NCBI RefSeq assembly: GCF_033297405.1
Contig: NW_026944225.1
Location: 1,343,990-1,407,989 of the forward strand
Source: Parathielavia appendiculata
Lineage: Eukaryota; Ascomycota; Sordariomycetes; Sordariales; Chaetomiaceae
Length of the DNA stretch: 64,000 nucleotides
Direction: 5' to 3'
Below, in pieces: positions 11,393-23,072 of the stretch. The notes under the pieces are model-generated. The model was not told the DNA's origin, made no database searches, and was given only the letters and a program-made list of their open reading frames with translations. Numbering within the stretch: the first letter of the stretch is position 1; every line of letters begins with the position of its first letter. Made by a program: the position numbers and the translations under genes.

Positions 11393-13118
11393 TCACCGAG
11401 TCGCTCCGCGCGTCCATCCCTCGTCTAACAACGGCCGGAAGCGACTTAACAAGGCGTACCATACGTTATGGTCTTGGTCACAGTCGAACACTACACGACA
11501 AGGGATTTCGCGAAACCACTCGGCGAAGGATGCGCCAAGAGACGACTACTACCCTGGTCTCTCTGAGGAACAAGCCGAGGCGGATACCCTGCAGTGTTTA
11601 CGATGAGGGTCCGCCAGAAGACGTCGAGTTTGTGTTCGAGTTCTGCGCCCCCCGTTCGGTGGCCATAGAACGTATCGAGCGAGTCCACAATCTCAAGCCA
11701 CTTGGGGAACGGCTTGCCGCGCAAGACGGCCTGCTTCGTCTCGCCCACCGTGGTTACGTGGTCCAATCTGAACCCTGCTAAGCTCAAGGTTAGCGCCTCC
11801 CTGTCAATGGCCGGTCGCTGCTTGAGGTGGTCGCCCGAGGCCGAGTATCGCTCGTACCAGTCACGCGCAGACCGGTGGGCTCCTCGGACGACCAGTCAGG
11901 CACCCACGAGGGGAAACGCCCCGTGGCGGCTTGTTGGTACTTTTCCCCCTCGACGCACGACAGCAGGAGGAGGTCGCCGTCGCCGTCCTCGAGGATCTGG
12001 ATGGCAGTTCGGGTGAAGGCGGCAGCTGGCTTTTGGGGGTGCTCGTACGTTGGGATCAAGCCCGGCTTGTCCTGCGCGTATTCGTTGACAAGCCCGAGCA
12101 AGGCGTAGAGCTTGTCACGCGGGTCCGTGGCCTTGAAGCTGGGGGACCGGATGAGCGCGTGAACGAGGATCCTGGCCCAAGCGCCGCGGTTCTCATGCTG
12201 ATAGCCTTGCTGTTACCTCTTGTTGTACTCCTTGGCGCTTGATCGGAGCGTCGTTGGGGACTGGTTGCAGGATCTTAGCTTTGCGTATTCTTGCGGCCCG
12301 AGGTGTTGTGGCAGTCCCACGGCTTTGATGAAGAGGTTGCAGAGATGCCAATTCCAACCAGAAGTCGAGAAGAAGCGAGATGCCCCCGCGATGACGGACC
12401 AGTCGAGCGCATGACCGCCGCAGACGACTTTGACAGTCCTTGCTAGTACCACTTCCTGGATGATCCAGGCGCGGGTAAATAGGTTCGTTGGAAAACATGG
12501 GCGGCAGAGAGCCACGGCTGTCGGCATAAGAAGGGTGTTATCTGCTGCTCGTCGGCATAGTCGCCATCAGGTGAGTTGGGAGATAGCTTGGAGAGACGAT
12601 TGAGAAGATGCGGCGACCGGGCGGAGAGGACTACAAGCTTCTTGAGCACAGCAAAGCGCTGACTTCGTATGAAGGTCCTCTTCGCCCAGCCATAAAACGA
12701 CCATGACGGCCGTGCTGTAGATGTTTGCCATGAGCCTGACCTGCTCGGTTCGCTCTTTCCCGTCTTCCTGGTTGACGCAGATAGCGTCAATCCAGAACCT
12801 TTTGTCGACGAGACCGGGCAACTCTCGGGCCCGGCGGAGGAAGCAGCCGAGGTTCGATGTTAGATGGAGCAGCTTGCCGTCGCAGACGATGGGACAATCT
12901 GGACAGGCGCTCAGTGTGCTTAGTGGTCCATATTCGGTCGGAGGTCTCCAGGTGTATGACAGCACGTAGTATTCCTCTGCACTGGTTATATCGACGACCT
13001 GGAGGCTGCAATGGACAGGGGAGTCATTGTTGCTCGGCGATGGACATGGAAAGATGGTGAACAACCGGACTTGGCCATGACTGAGCAGCAGATCGTCGCT
13101 CTTATAGATTGTCGCCAT
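11393..13118 (-). pseudogene. HET-domain protein pseudogene
   Basis: HET proteins mediate heterokaryon incompatibility, a regulated cell death. The reading begins MATIYKSDDLLL at 13118 and shows HET landmarks in order: YYVLSYTWRPPT, RFWIDAICVNQED, VRLMANIYSTAVMVVLWLGE, TRAWIIQEVVLARTVKVVCG, FKATDPRDKLYALLGLV, FPSWVPDWSS and LAGFRLDHVTTVGET. These fall in different frames. I count an extra base in the A-run at 12653-12655, a frame change near 12530-12550, an in-frame TAA at 12213-12215 (CAA to TAA would explain it), another shift near 11870 and one near 11550. None coincides with a credible GT-AG intron. The C-terminus is short for the family. Either a decayed gene or a poorly assembled patch. 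Confidence 0.82.
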
Positions 13119-13455
13119 CCCTTTAGGCAGTAGTAGGTAGGACGCAATCACCTGGGTCCATAACTGTTGCAGAAGAGACCGCCAGCAAGAGGGTCCGAGC
13201 CGTGTTGCCTCTCAGTCCGTCTGACTCTGTTTGAGTTTGACAATGAGTGATTTGCACTTAACTTCCTCAGGCGACAGCCACGCCTATCAATGCTCACTGG
13301 ACGACCAGAGTCGACATCAGGCAGCAGCTCCTCGTCAGGTTCGAAAGCGCCCGGTCCGGCTCGTGCCAAGGGGGCGCGGAGTCCTGAGAGTAGATTCAAG
13401 GTCGTATTCTCTTACTCTTTTCCCACCCAGCAAGTACTCATCAGCTTCTGCAACC
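13119..13455. other. Shared upstream region of two divergent broken genes
   Basis: 337 bases between the HET-domain and phosphoglycerate-mutase-like genes, transcribed away from each other. No recognisable promoter element stands out. Confidence 0.4.
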
Positions 13456-14446
13456 ATGGCGCTCAATGTACCTGCCGCTCCAGCAATTCCAGAATACCGG
13501 TTCTCCTATGTCCCCGACTACTTTGTGGACGGCGCCGAGGCGGCCAAGACGTGCCTGGACTTCAAGCTCACAGCCCAACCCAACTTGGGTCTGTTGGAGA
13601 GAGCATACGACAATGACAATGCGCCGGAATTGGCGAGAGGAGATGGTCCCTGGGCCCAGTTTAGCAGGCGTATCGAATGGCTCAACACGAACATTCCTTA
13701 CGGCGTGTCCTACAAGTTGCTGTATCTCCTGCGACACGGATTGAGTGTGCACAATATCGTCATGGCAAAAGTGGGAAGAGACGCTTGGAACGTACGTGCT
13801 GCGCCACACCGACACCGACACCGACACCGCTCCAGCCATAGAGGCTAAGTTGCCGCAGGGCTACTGGTCTCATCTCGAAGGAGACGGTGAACTCACTTGG
13901 GTTGACGCAAGGCTCACAGAGGACGGCATCAAACCTAGCCGGACATCTCGGAGACCTCTGGGTTGAGTGGGCCGGCATGGGCGTGCCTCCGCCAGACACA
14001 CTGTACACCAGTCCTCTGGCTCGTTATCTTGAGACAACCAAGCTTGTGTACGAGCCAGTCATGGCCAAGCGCGGGGAGAGCCTCGACCAGTATTCGAAGC
14101 TGCTGAGGGAACGACTCACAAACCACACTTGCGACAAGCGAAGTACTCGAGCGTGGATTGAGCAAAAATTATCCGGCTTATGTGCTCGACCATGTGTTCG
14201 AAATGGAGGATGCCTTATGGAGGCACGATCTGTACGAAACAAACCATGAGCACGTGGCCAGAAAACGGCGACTTCTCGCGGACATCTTCGCCAACGACAA
14301 AGCAACATTTGTCTCGCTTACCACTCACTCATGTGCTATCTCGGCAGTTCTTGGAAGTCGTTGGAGTACCGCACTTCCGTGTCAGTAAAGGGGCCGTCCT
14401 TCCCCTTCTCGTCAAAGCTGAGGAAGCGGTCGGCGAGCGAGCCTGA
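13456..14446 (+). pseudogene. Phosphoglycerate mutase-family (histidine phosphatase) pseudogene
   Basis: Similar to fungal Pmu1-like histidine phosphatases. It starts at ATG 13456 (MALNVPAAPAIPEYRF). An intron at 13792-13858 is normal. The phosphohistidine motif LLRHGLSVHN is present, as are LYTSPLARYLET, the family TCD(K/R)RSTR segment, EHVARKRRLLADIFA and the second-His region THSCAIS. The protein changes frame three times: near 13931 (after LTEDGIK), at the A5 run 14164-14168 (one A too many restores WIEQNYPAYV), and near 14346-14354 (before VVGVPHFRVSKGA). Motif residues are otherwise well kept, so decay is recent, or these are homopolymer errors in the assembly. The last readable frame ends at 14446. 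Confidence 0.8.
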
Positions 14447-14695
14447 ATCTAATGGGTGGCTGACTGCCGATTCTGACTGTCCGGCGATGGTGGAGTTGTC
14501 GGTTTGGAGCGGCTACTCTTCTTGGTTCAACTAGGAACTAGTCTTTCATCGACCTAGAACACGGAGAGGAAGGTATCTCGGGTCCTCAGCCGTACAGCAT
14601 CCGACAAGTTGGTTAGGAACAACGTAATTGGGCTGCGCCGCCACAGGACCCCATCTTGATAGTGTCAGTGTACATCAGAACCTGTTCAACATGCC

Positions 14696-17223
14696 TCACT
14701 CCTCGTCACCCTCTTCCTCCTCATCATCATCGTCCAGCGTCATATCAATCTGCACGCTCTCGTCACTATCACTCTCATCCCCACTCTCCTCATCCCTCTT
14801 TTCTTGAACCGGTTGAGCCTTGGGCATGACAGCCATCTGCACCTTCGCCGCGGCTTCCTTGCCGGTATCGACCCGCTTTGGCGGCTTGCCTACATCCGAC
14901 TCAAATTGCTCGCTCTTGCGCTTGAGCGGGGATGCCGGCCGTCCCAGCTCGTCTTGCCTCTCCCGAGCGCCGGCGGTGGCGGTGGCGGTGGTGGTGCTGC
15001 TTACGATGGCGGCAAAGGCGTTCACGCTCTCCGGCGCCATCGATGCCGGCCCAGAACCGTCATCATCAAGATCCATCTTCTCCTCAGCCCAGCCACCACC
15101 AACCCCGCCTGCCTTCTTCCCCTTCCCCTCTTGCCCCGTACCACCGTCCTCCTCCTCCTGCTGCTGCTGCTGCCCCCCCACCAAAACCCGCACATCCTCA
15201 TCCCTCATCTCTCCACCCACACCACCCCTGTTTTCCTCCTGCTCACCCATCCCACCACCCAACAACCCCACCTCCCCCAAATCCCATCCCCCCCGCTCCG
15301 CATCGTACCTCCCACCACCCGGCCCACGAACAAGATTACTCCTCAGCACCTCGACCGTCTGGTCCTGGGGGAACCGCCTCACGACGAAGGGCAGGATGCT
15401 AGGGTAATAGCGGCCGCGGGAATCCTTGTACGGGTGCAGACAGCTGGCGAGCATGGCGTCGCGGCTGTGGGAGAGGATGGCGGTGCGGTCCAGCAGGGCG
15501 CGGAGGTCCGGCGCCAGGTGGGACTGCGGCAGGTGGGAGAGGAAGAGCGGGAGGAGGGATGTCGCTGCCTTGGTGTGCGTGGCGCTGATGAGCGGGGTGG
15601 GAGAGAGGGAGGAGGCGGATGAGTTGGTGGAGGTGGTGGTGAGGTAGGCGTCTGCGTTTGCGGAGGCTGTGGTGTTGGCGTTGGGCTTCTGGTTGGTTTT
15701 CGTGGTAGTAGTGGTGGTGGTGCCGTTGGGTGGGGCTTGTTGCTGCTGCGCCGGGTTGGGGGGTTCGAGGTGGCCCGTTGAGAGCAGGATATCGCAGCAA
15801 GTGGACTGGATGAGGGGCGCGAGGGAATCGACGGTTAGCTTGGGAAGGGCTGGGCCGCAGAGGGAGAGGAGCTGGTCGGTAAGGACGTAGGCGGTCTCGC
15901 GCATGGTGCGGATGTGGCGGCTGGCGCTGGAGACGCGGACCATCTGGTCGAGTATGTCGGTTGCGAGTGGGACTACGTTTTCGCGCAGGCGGCGGATCAG
16001 CGCCTGGTGCAGGCGCAGGACGGCGATGTGGATGTCTGGCAGCACACTCCATAACTCAGCCTTTTCGTCCCTTCCGATGGCGGGATTCGTCTGAACAGAG
16101 TCCTCTGGCCCGGAGGGTGCCGTCACCAGTGTTATTCTCGACGCTAGATCAAGTAGCTCTCCAAGAGGGACTGTGACGGGCGTCTTGGTGGGGTTGTTAA
16201 AATATTCGGCCAGGAATTCCAGTAGGCCAATGAGCCTCTCGGCGCCGGCCTGTACACCGGTCCAGGGGGGGTATTCTTCGGCGGTATCGCCTCCGCCGGA
16301 AGGGTCTGCCCCGGAACGTGCTGCTTGGCTTCGATAGCCTGTAGCCGATTCCCAGGACTCGATCACGGCGCGGAAGATCTGGTCGACTGTGGCATGGCAG
16401 TGCTGGACGGTTGACCGAAAACCTTTGGCCCATTCCTCGCTGCTCCCGTTCTTGGCTGCCGTGTACGAGAGAAGAACAAGCAGGCGGCGACAACTCTCCC
16501 TAAGGCTCTCGGGAACAACAAAATTATCAGACCAAGTGGGAGCAATATACGCACGGAGGGCAGCCTTCATGTCCCCGGCGGACGGACGCAGAGTGGTTGG
16601 GTAGAGGACCACAAGCTTGGACAGGGAACAGGCAACGGTATCGACGAAGGCTGCGGGCACCTTGAGCGGTTTGCCCGAGGCCGGAGGCTTGATTAGCTGC
16701 AAACAAGCCGAAACATAGCTCGGGAGGGTTGGGGTGGCCATCTCCCGGATCAGGGTCGGGAAGCTCTGGAGCAGCATGTAGATCTTGGTCAGGGCCACAA
16801 TGCACAGCTCCTTGGTGGCGAGGGGGTCGGGTTTCTGGGAGAGGAGAGTATTAGCAAATAACCACTGCCATCTGTTAGAAAACATACCTGCAGCACCCCG
16901 ATCATGTTTCTGAGCCAGGATTCAGCGGCCCGCAGGCACTCCCATCCGCCGACATCGACGACGGCCTTGATCAAACACACGGCGGCGAAGCGGCCCGAAG
17001 GGTTCTTGCCAGCCAGGAGAGTGTTGATGCGCGTTCGAAGTTTGTGAACCAGCATTGACGTCTCGGACAACTTGTCCTTTGCCTTAGCGTCCTGGGGCAC
17101 AGAGAGAGCCGTGCCGCAGCGCAACACATGGCTGACGAGGAGCGGGCAGATGCGCGGGAGGTCGTCGACAGGTGTTGCCTCCAACCGGCGGCAGAGCACT
17201 CTAAGCTCGGGCGGCGCAGCCAT
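14696..17223 (-). CDS. RIX1: Pre-rRNA processing protein Rix1
   Basis: Subunit of the Rix1-Ipi1-Ipi3 complex, needed for ITS2 processing and nucleoplasmic maturation of the 60S subunit. Two exons, 17223-16888 and 16834-14696, 824 residues. The start MAAPPELRVLCRRLEA is the only sensible ATG. The Rix1 domain covers about the first 210 residues (SHVLRCGTALSV, SGRFAAVCLIKAVVD, CLRAAESWLRNMIGVLQ, then ELCIVALTKIYMLLQ). The middle is helical repeat-like. The C-terminal third is low complexity, with Thr/Asn, Gln and Gly tracts and a strongly acidic end (DDDDEEEEGDEE). That acidic, nuclear-signal-like tail is usual in nucleolar factors. It is divergent from YPP1, with 648 bp between starts. Confidence 0.9.
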
Positions 17224-17871
17224 GCCCGGGAAAAGAGAAGTATTAGGTGTCAAGGAGTTGTCGAACTTGTTGTGTTTGAAGACCAACTTCGGGTTGGGAA
17301 GTCAAGATGCGCAACCTCGACTTGGAGTTTGGATATTATGCATGCCCAGTCGTCCGTCCGCCGTCTTTACACAGCCCAAGTCGAGCTTGGTAATTGGGTT
17401 GGTGGATTCCACAGCGAACAAGAAACACCGGGCAATTGCTTGGTACGTTATTTACATGTGAGGAATCAAGATCCTCTTTTTAGAAATTTTGGTGTTGAAT
17501 GTTCTCCGTTACAACCTTGTAAGCGACCTCAAGCAACAGGGGTTGAGTGTCCAATCACCGCCCGTTGTTGGCACTGCATGTTGCCGTTGTGGGCCCATTT
17601 TGACTGCCAGGGTCGGCCAAGCTCCAGTTGATCTGGAGCCCAGAAGCACTCGTCAGTGGCCTGTCCGTCGTCAAGCTGCAACCTCATGCTGAACATTCAC
17701 CGCCTCCATGCTCGCAACCCAATCGTGGTCCAGAACGTCGCAAGAAGCTCCTTCAGCTCTCATGTCTTGCGGAATCAAGTCATCGTAGTGCGAATTGGCT
17801 TTCCGACGAGGCAACATGGTAATTCTCCCTTCGCCGATGGATCCCATGCATACCGCTTCACTTCCCTTGAC
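17224..17871. promoter_or_regulatory. Bidirectional promoter region RIX1/YPP1
   Basis: 648 bases between two divergent housekeeping genes. No TATA box obvious. An in-frame ATG upstream of the YPP1 start (near 17687) exists but the downstream start is preferred. Confidence 0.45.
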
Positions 17872-20800
17872 ATGGATCTTTTCAAGAAGAGGTATCGGCT
17901 GACATTGCCCGCCAACATGCAGCCTGACGCGGTCAAGGCCGCGCATTACATTCAACAACTCGACGACGCCCGCTGTGACGAGAATTGGGATGCCGTGCCC
18001 GAGCTGATCCGCAAGGTGCGAAAGCACGCCCCTGACCGGGCCTGTATGTTTCCCATTCATCCCCATTAACCTCCGCCAAGTCCGGCCACCCACTGATCCC
18101 ATTGTCTCTCTCGCTTCTCTCCAGGCCTCGCCCTCACCGCCGAAATCGAACACGCCATCGCCAAAGCCAACCTTCAGCCCACCCCGTCCACCAACAGCAC
18201 CACCCGCCCCTCGACCTCCGCGGGCGTCTCCGGCGTCGACGCACACCTCCCGGCCCTGCTCTCCGCAATCGAGACGGAAACAACCCACCCCACCGACCGC
18301 TTTCAAGCCCGCGTGTGTGCAGGTTGGCTGCTATGGGTCCTGCGCGACTACCCTTCTGCCCTCGCCCACCTGCCGCCCAGCAGCACCCTCGACAACAGCG
18401 AACACGACCCCCTCGACACCAACAACGACGGCGTACCCGCCGAGGCAGCGGCCGCGCCCTCGGAATGGACCAAAGTCTGCGCCCTCAAAGCCGCCTACCT
18501 GCGCGCAAATTGCCTCGTCCGCGACGGACAGCGCGAGGGCGCGCTGGCCGCCTTTGACGCCGCGCTGCCTGCGTTGGGGCCCGTGTGGGCTGCCGGCCCG
18601 GCCGGGACCAGGCAGCAGACGCGATACTGGGCCGAGCTGTTCCTGACCGAGTACTGCATGCTGGCTGCGCAGGCGCTTAGGGACGGGGTCCGTTCGCTGC
18701 GCGAGGCGGATTGTCTGGCGTGTTTCCGGACATGGCTTCGGTACTGGGTTGCTGCTGGAGCAAAGGGCGGGGGCGCAACGCTGCCGGGGGGGTATGGGTT
18801 TCGGGGCAGTGTGCCGCGGCGGCAGGTGTGGGCCGAATATTATTTTGCGTTGTCGGAAATTCTGCAGGGGGGTCTGCCCGTGCCGACGGGGTATTCGACC
18901 GTCGTCAACGGGGAGACTTCGGCGAGGGGCCAGCTGAGGTCCGAGTTGAAGAGGGTCGAGGCCATTTACCAGGGGCTGTTGTATAATGAGACCAAGTTTC
19001 CCCGGGCGGACGAGGAGCGGGCCGAGGTGGAGGAATTTGTGAGGCGGATGATGCAGAACTGGGAGATCCTGAACGGCCGCGGGTGGAAGGAGCAGGATCT
19101 GGGCGCTGGAGGGAGGGACTCGCTGTGCCATGGGACGCTGGACAGCCTGTATGGCGCCGCGGCCAAGACGTACCATTCGACAGCGATCCTGAGGCACATG
19201 TTTACGGTCCACCTAGCCGTGGCCGAGTTTGACTTGGCCTTTATGGCGTTTGACTCGTGGTTCGAGCTGGTCAAGAAGGGCAAGGCGAGAGTGCAAAAGA
19301 CGGGCCACCGCGAGCCGGCGATGGATAACGACGCGACCATGCTTGAGACCATCTCGGCCTGCATCGCGGCCCTCTGTCGATTTGGGAACAGGGAGGCGGC
19401 TGAGAGAGCACACAAGCTTGTTGGGGAACTCGAGGATATGGTTGAGAAGGCGGAGGGCCGCGATGCGAACAGCACTGATCACTGGGATGAGGTACCGCCA
19501 AGTACATTGGCGGTGGCATGGCAATCGATCGGGCTGGCTCACGCTCAGTGGGCGCGTATGACCTACGAGTCCGAGTCTCGCTCCATGATCCAGGAGAAGG
19601 CGATTAAATGTCTCCAGAAGTCACTGTCGCCTGCATTCGGTCGTGCATTCGACGCCAGGGGCGTGTTTGCTTTGGGATTGCTGTACGCAGAGCAGCGTCA
19701 GTTGCCGGCGGCGATAGAGCTAGTCAAGACGGCCCTCCTTGCCGACACACCTGCTATGCCCAACCAGGAGCTGCGCCTGGGGCCGTATTGGCGCGAGCGG
19801 TCTCTCATACCGCTCTGGCATTTGCTGGCGCTGATGCTTAGTGCACGGCAAGAGTATGTCATGGCCGCTCGGGCTTGTGAGGGCGCTATCGAGCAGTTCA
19901 AAGACCCATTCGTGCTGTTTGGGAGTAGGCACTTGAATGCGGGTTACCGGAGCGAGCATCTCAACGAGGCGGCAGCGAAAGACGAGAAGGCTGGCGACGG
20001 CCTTGTGGACGAGATGGACGACTACGAAAAGGAGAGCATCTTGCAAATCAAGATGACGCAACTTGCCATTCTTGAGCTCATGGAGGGCCCGGCTGTTGCC
20101 GTCAATGCCAGCACAGAGCTGCTTACCCTGTTCCCTCGGCTGTTTGGTGACCTGGAAGAGAGGTTTGAGCTCATCAAGGCGGAGCCGCCCAAGACAGGTG
20201 CCACGTCCCGGAGCTTCAGGGGCAGCGTGTTTGGTAGCAGGTCGGATAAGGCGGCCCGCGCCCGCCAGAGTGTCGTGGGCGACAGCAACAACAACGAGAA
20301 GCTGACAACGATACCCTCGCGACCGCAGACCACACACACAATCCAGAGCATCGCAACCGCGGCACTGTCGCCCCAATCCTCCAATGAGGCGGCGGCTGAT
20401 CCGTACTCGAGTCGAAGATCGACCAAGTCAGACGACACCAAGCGGCGGGGCCGCAACAGCCTGCGCAAACGAAACAGGAGCGGCAGCAGGCAGCGGGCGC
20501 TCAGCACCGGAAGCCCGCCGGTTCCGCCTCTCGAGAAGTTTGCCGGATTTGACCAGCGTAACCTCTCACCCTATTCCGCGGCCAGACAGACGGTTGAGCC
20601 GTCGAGTGAAGACCCTCGGAGGCCGTCGTCGCGCGCGAGGGATGGGACGAACCATTCTGAGGTTACAAGCCCGCAGTTGGCCGGGCCATTCACCCCGCTG
20701 CTGCCGTACGTGCAGTTCTCGCCGGATCATAACCGGAGGCGCAGGAAGGCGATCCTGGTTAAGGTGTGGCTGGGTATCGCGGCCTTCTACCGCCGGGCTG

Positions 20801-21708
20801 GGCTGCTGGAGGATTCCAACGGGGCGATTGCCGAGGCGCAGAAGGCGGCGCATAGCCTGGAAACGGACGCAGTGAGTGAGGCGCCGGGAGCGCCGTCGGT
20901 GCGGGAGGTTGGCTGGGGGATGGAGAAGAGCGTGGAGGAGGTTATTGCCGATGTTTGGACTGAGGTAGGTGACATGGCACTAAGTCTTGGCTCGGGGACA
21001 GGTGCTGACTGCATACAGAAAGGACACCTTTCTGTCGCCCGCGGGCGGCCGTACGAAGGACGCAGCGACTTTGAAATAGCACTGACGCACTTCCCAGACC
21101 ACCCCGGCGCCATTGTCGGGCTGTCGAACATGCTCTTGGATATTTACACGGAGAAGCTGCTCCCGCCGCCGGCCGTGCCAGGGCTGGACCTCGGCGGGCT
21201 TTCCCTGATCGACGACGGCATCTTCGCCTCCGCCACCGACGGGACCACCGTCATCTCCTCTACCGCTGCGCAAACAAACAAGCAAGCCAAATTCCCCCTC
21301 TTACCGTCAGCACCGCTCGGCCTGGGGCCAACGAAACCAAGATCAGAACCGGTAACACCCGCCGAGCCGAACGGTTATCCTCCTCTTGCTCCTGCGCCAC
21401 CACCGCTGCAACCATCGTCGTCGTCGTTCCTCGGACCACCGTTGCCTCCGCCGCACAAGGCCACGTCGCTGCCGCTGAACGACCGGCTGGCGGCGCGCGA
21501 TCGCGCGTACGCGCTGCTGTCGGGGCTGACCAAGCTCGGCAGTGGGTGGAACTATGCCGAGGCGTGGTTTGCGCTGGCGCGCGCGTACGAGGAGAGCGGG
21601 CAGGTGGACAAGGCGAGGAGTGCGCTGTGGTGGTGTGTTGAGCTCGAGGATGGGCGGGGGGTCAGGGGGTGGGAGGTTGTTGGCGTGGGTGGGGGGTATG
21701 TGCTGTAG
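17872..21708 (+). CDS. YPP1: Ypp1/TTC7-like TPR protein (filamentation protein Rhf1-like)
   Basis: Ypp1 (TTC7 in animals) joins the PI4-kinase Stt4 to Efr3 at the plasma membrane, supporting PI4P synthesis. Three exons, 17872-18043, 18125-20964 and 21019-21708, 1233 residues. Start MDLFKKRYRLTLPANMQPD. The N-terminus (KAAHYIQQLDDARCDENWDA) and VCAGWLLWVLRDY fit the family. Helical tetratricopeptide units are scattered, clearest at VFALGLLYAEQRQLPAAIEL and the C-terminal AEAWFALARAYEESGQ. A Ser/Arg-rich disordered insert (about residues 700-850, with DTKRRGRNSLRKRNRSG) is typical of fungal members. The second intron (54 nt) has GTAGGT, a GCTGAC branch site and CAG, but is also open in frame, so retention would add 18 residues. 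Confidence 0.88.
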
Positions 21709-22165
21709 TTTGAAAGTACAGTAGTGATGATGAGAGTGAGCGGAAAGAGGGGTTGTTGTTGTATAGAGTGTTGGCCATCATTGGGCAGCTGAGGTCGAAG
21801 ATCTGATGCATCTTTTTGATTCCCAGAACTCTTGTTTTATCTCGTGCGTGTTCTTGGATCTTTGATGCTGCGCCAGCCAATGAGAGGCTTGAGAAAGAGC
21901 TACTTTTTGCCCCACCTCTGCTGCTGTTTATTAACTTCCAAATGTTGAACCTTCGCCGATTTCGTAGAACTCGCGACTCACCGTTTGATGCCATATCTTA
22001 CAATCGATGGACACATAGAACCAAACCCTGATCGGCCACACCGCGCCCTGCCAAAACGATCCAAAGCCTAACTCACCTAGTATTCACCTAGTGTCGACAA
22101 AAGACCACAGCAAACAAGAGGAACTTCAAATCAAAAACCCGAAACCCCCTCTAACAAAGCGAAAC
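21709..22165. other. Intergenic: YPP1 3' flank and DHFR promoter
   Basis: 457 bases holding the 3' UTR of YPP1 and the upstream region of the DHFR gene. Purine- and CCA-rich leader just before the DHFR ATG. No separate gene seen. Confidence 0.5.
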
Positions 22166-22987
22166 ATGCCACCCGCCGCATCCACCGCTCTACCCGAACT
22201 CACCCTCATCGTAGCAGCCACCCAGCAAATGGGCATCGGCCGCAACGGAGGGCTCCCCTGGACAGGCCTCAAGCGGGAGATGGCCTACTTTGCGCGAGTC
22301 ACCAAGCGCCTTCCTCCTCCCCCACCTTCTTCCGCTACTCTTTCCCCTTCTTATCCCGCCTCCTTGACCACCACCGCCCTCAGCAATTCACCACCACCAA
22401 CAGCAGCAGCGGCAGCGGCAGCGGCAGTAACAGAGAAGCCGCCGGCGGTGCAGAACGCGGTCATCATGGGCCGCAAGACGTGGGAGAGCATCCCGCTCCG
22501 ATTCAGGCCCCTTCCGGGGCGTCTCAACGTCGTTGTCTCGCGCAGTGCTGCCTCACAGCACACCGCCACCCCTAAAGACGGCGAAGAAGAAATAGGTGGC
22601 TGCAGCGGTGGGCGGATGGTGATGGTGCGGAGCTTGGAGGAGGCGCTCCAGTATTTGGGGAGTCTCGGCGGGGAATATGGGCTGGGGCAAAAAGGGGGGA
22701 GGCTGTTGGGCCGGGTGTTTGTCATTGGCGGCGGGGAGATCTACCGCGCTGCGCTGCGGATGAAGGAGGCGAGGCGGGTGCTGCTGACGAGGGTCAGGAG
22801 CGAGTTTGAGTGTGATACTTTCTTTCCGTTGAGGTTGGAGGACGGGGCGGAGGAGATGTTGGATCGCCGGTGGCGGCGGAGCGGGCAGGAGGAGATGGAT
22901 CGGTGGGTCGGTGAGGAGGTGCCGAGGGGCGTGCAGAGTGAAAATGGAACTGAGTATGAGTTTGAGATGTGGGAGCGCGTGGATTAG
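22166..22987 (+). CDS. DFR1: Dihydrofolate reductase
   Basis: Reduces 7,8-dihydrofolate to tetrahydrofolate with NADPH, feeding thymidylate and purine synthesis. A single exon of 273 residues. The start is ATG at 22166. Motifs: LTLIVAATQQMGIGRNGGLPW (substrate loop), Glu38 in LKREMAYFARVT (the acidic catalytic residue), VIMGRKTWESIPLRFRPLPG (NADPH site), NVVVSRS, and VFVIGGGEIYRAAL. The C-terminal TEYEFEMWERVD is normal. Residues about 50-94 form a Pro/Ser/Ala low-complexity insert between the active-site helix and the NADPH-binding strand, with an eight-Ala run; other DHFRs have only a short loop here. A second Gly-rich insert follows NVVVSRS. No intron needed. Confidence 0.95.
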   Translation: MPPAASTALPELTLIVAATQQMGIGRNGGLPWTGLKREMAYFARVTKRLPPPPPSSATLSPSYPASLTTTALSNSPPPTAAAAAAAAVTEKPPAVQNAVIMGRKTWESIPLRFRPLPGRLNVVVSRSAASQHTATPKDGEEEIGGCSGGRMVMVRSLEEALQYLGSLGGEYGLGQKGGRLLGRVFVIGGGEIYRAALRMKEARRVLLTRVRSEFECDTFFPLRLEDGAEEMLDRRWRRSGQEEMDRWVGEEVPRGVQSENGTEYEFEMWERVD

Positions 22988-23072
22988 ATTCGCTTGCCCG
23001 GGGGGGTGGTGGACAGGGTTGGGTGGTTTTACTTTGTGTTTTCTTTTTCTGTTACAATGGCATGTCTCCCGG

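Noticed and set aside
13811..13832. GACACC repeat that might be a coding tandem repeat
   Set aside because: It lies in the intron (13792-13858) of the phosphoglycerate-mutase-like gene, as a short microsatellite.
18331..19212. Long antisense ORF inside YPP1
   Set aside because: Explained by the codon bias of YPP1; no domain or independent support.
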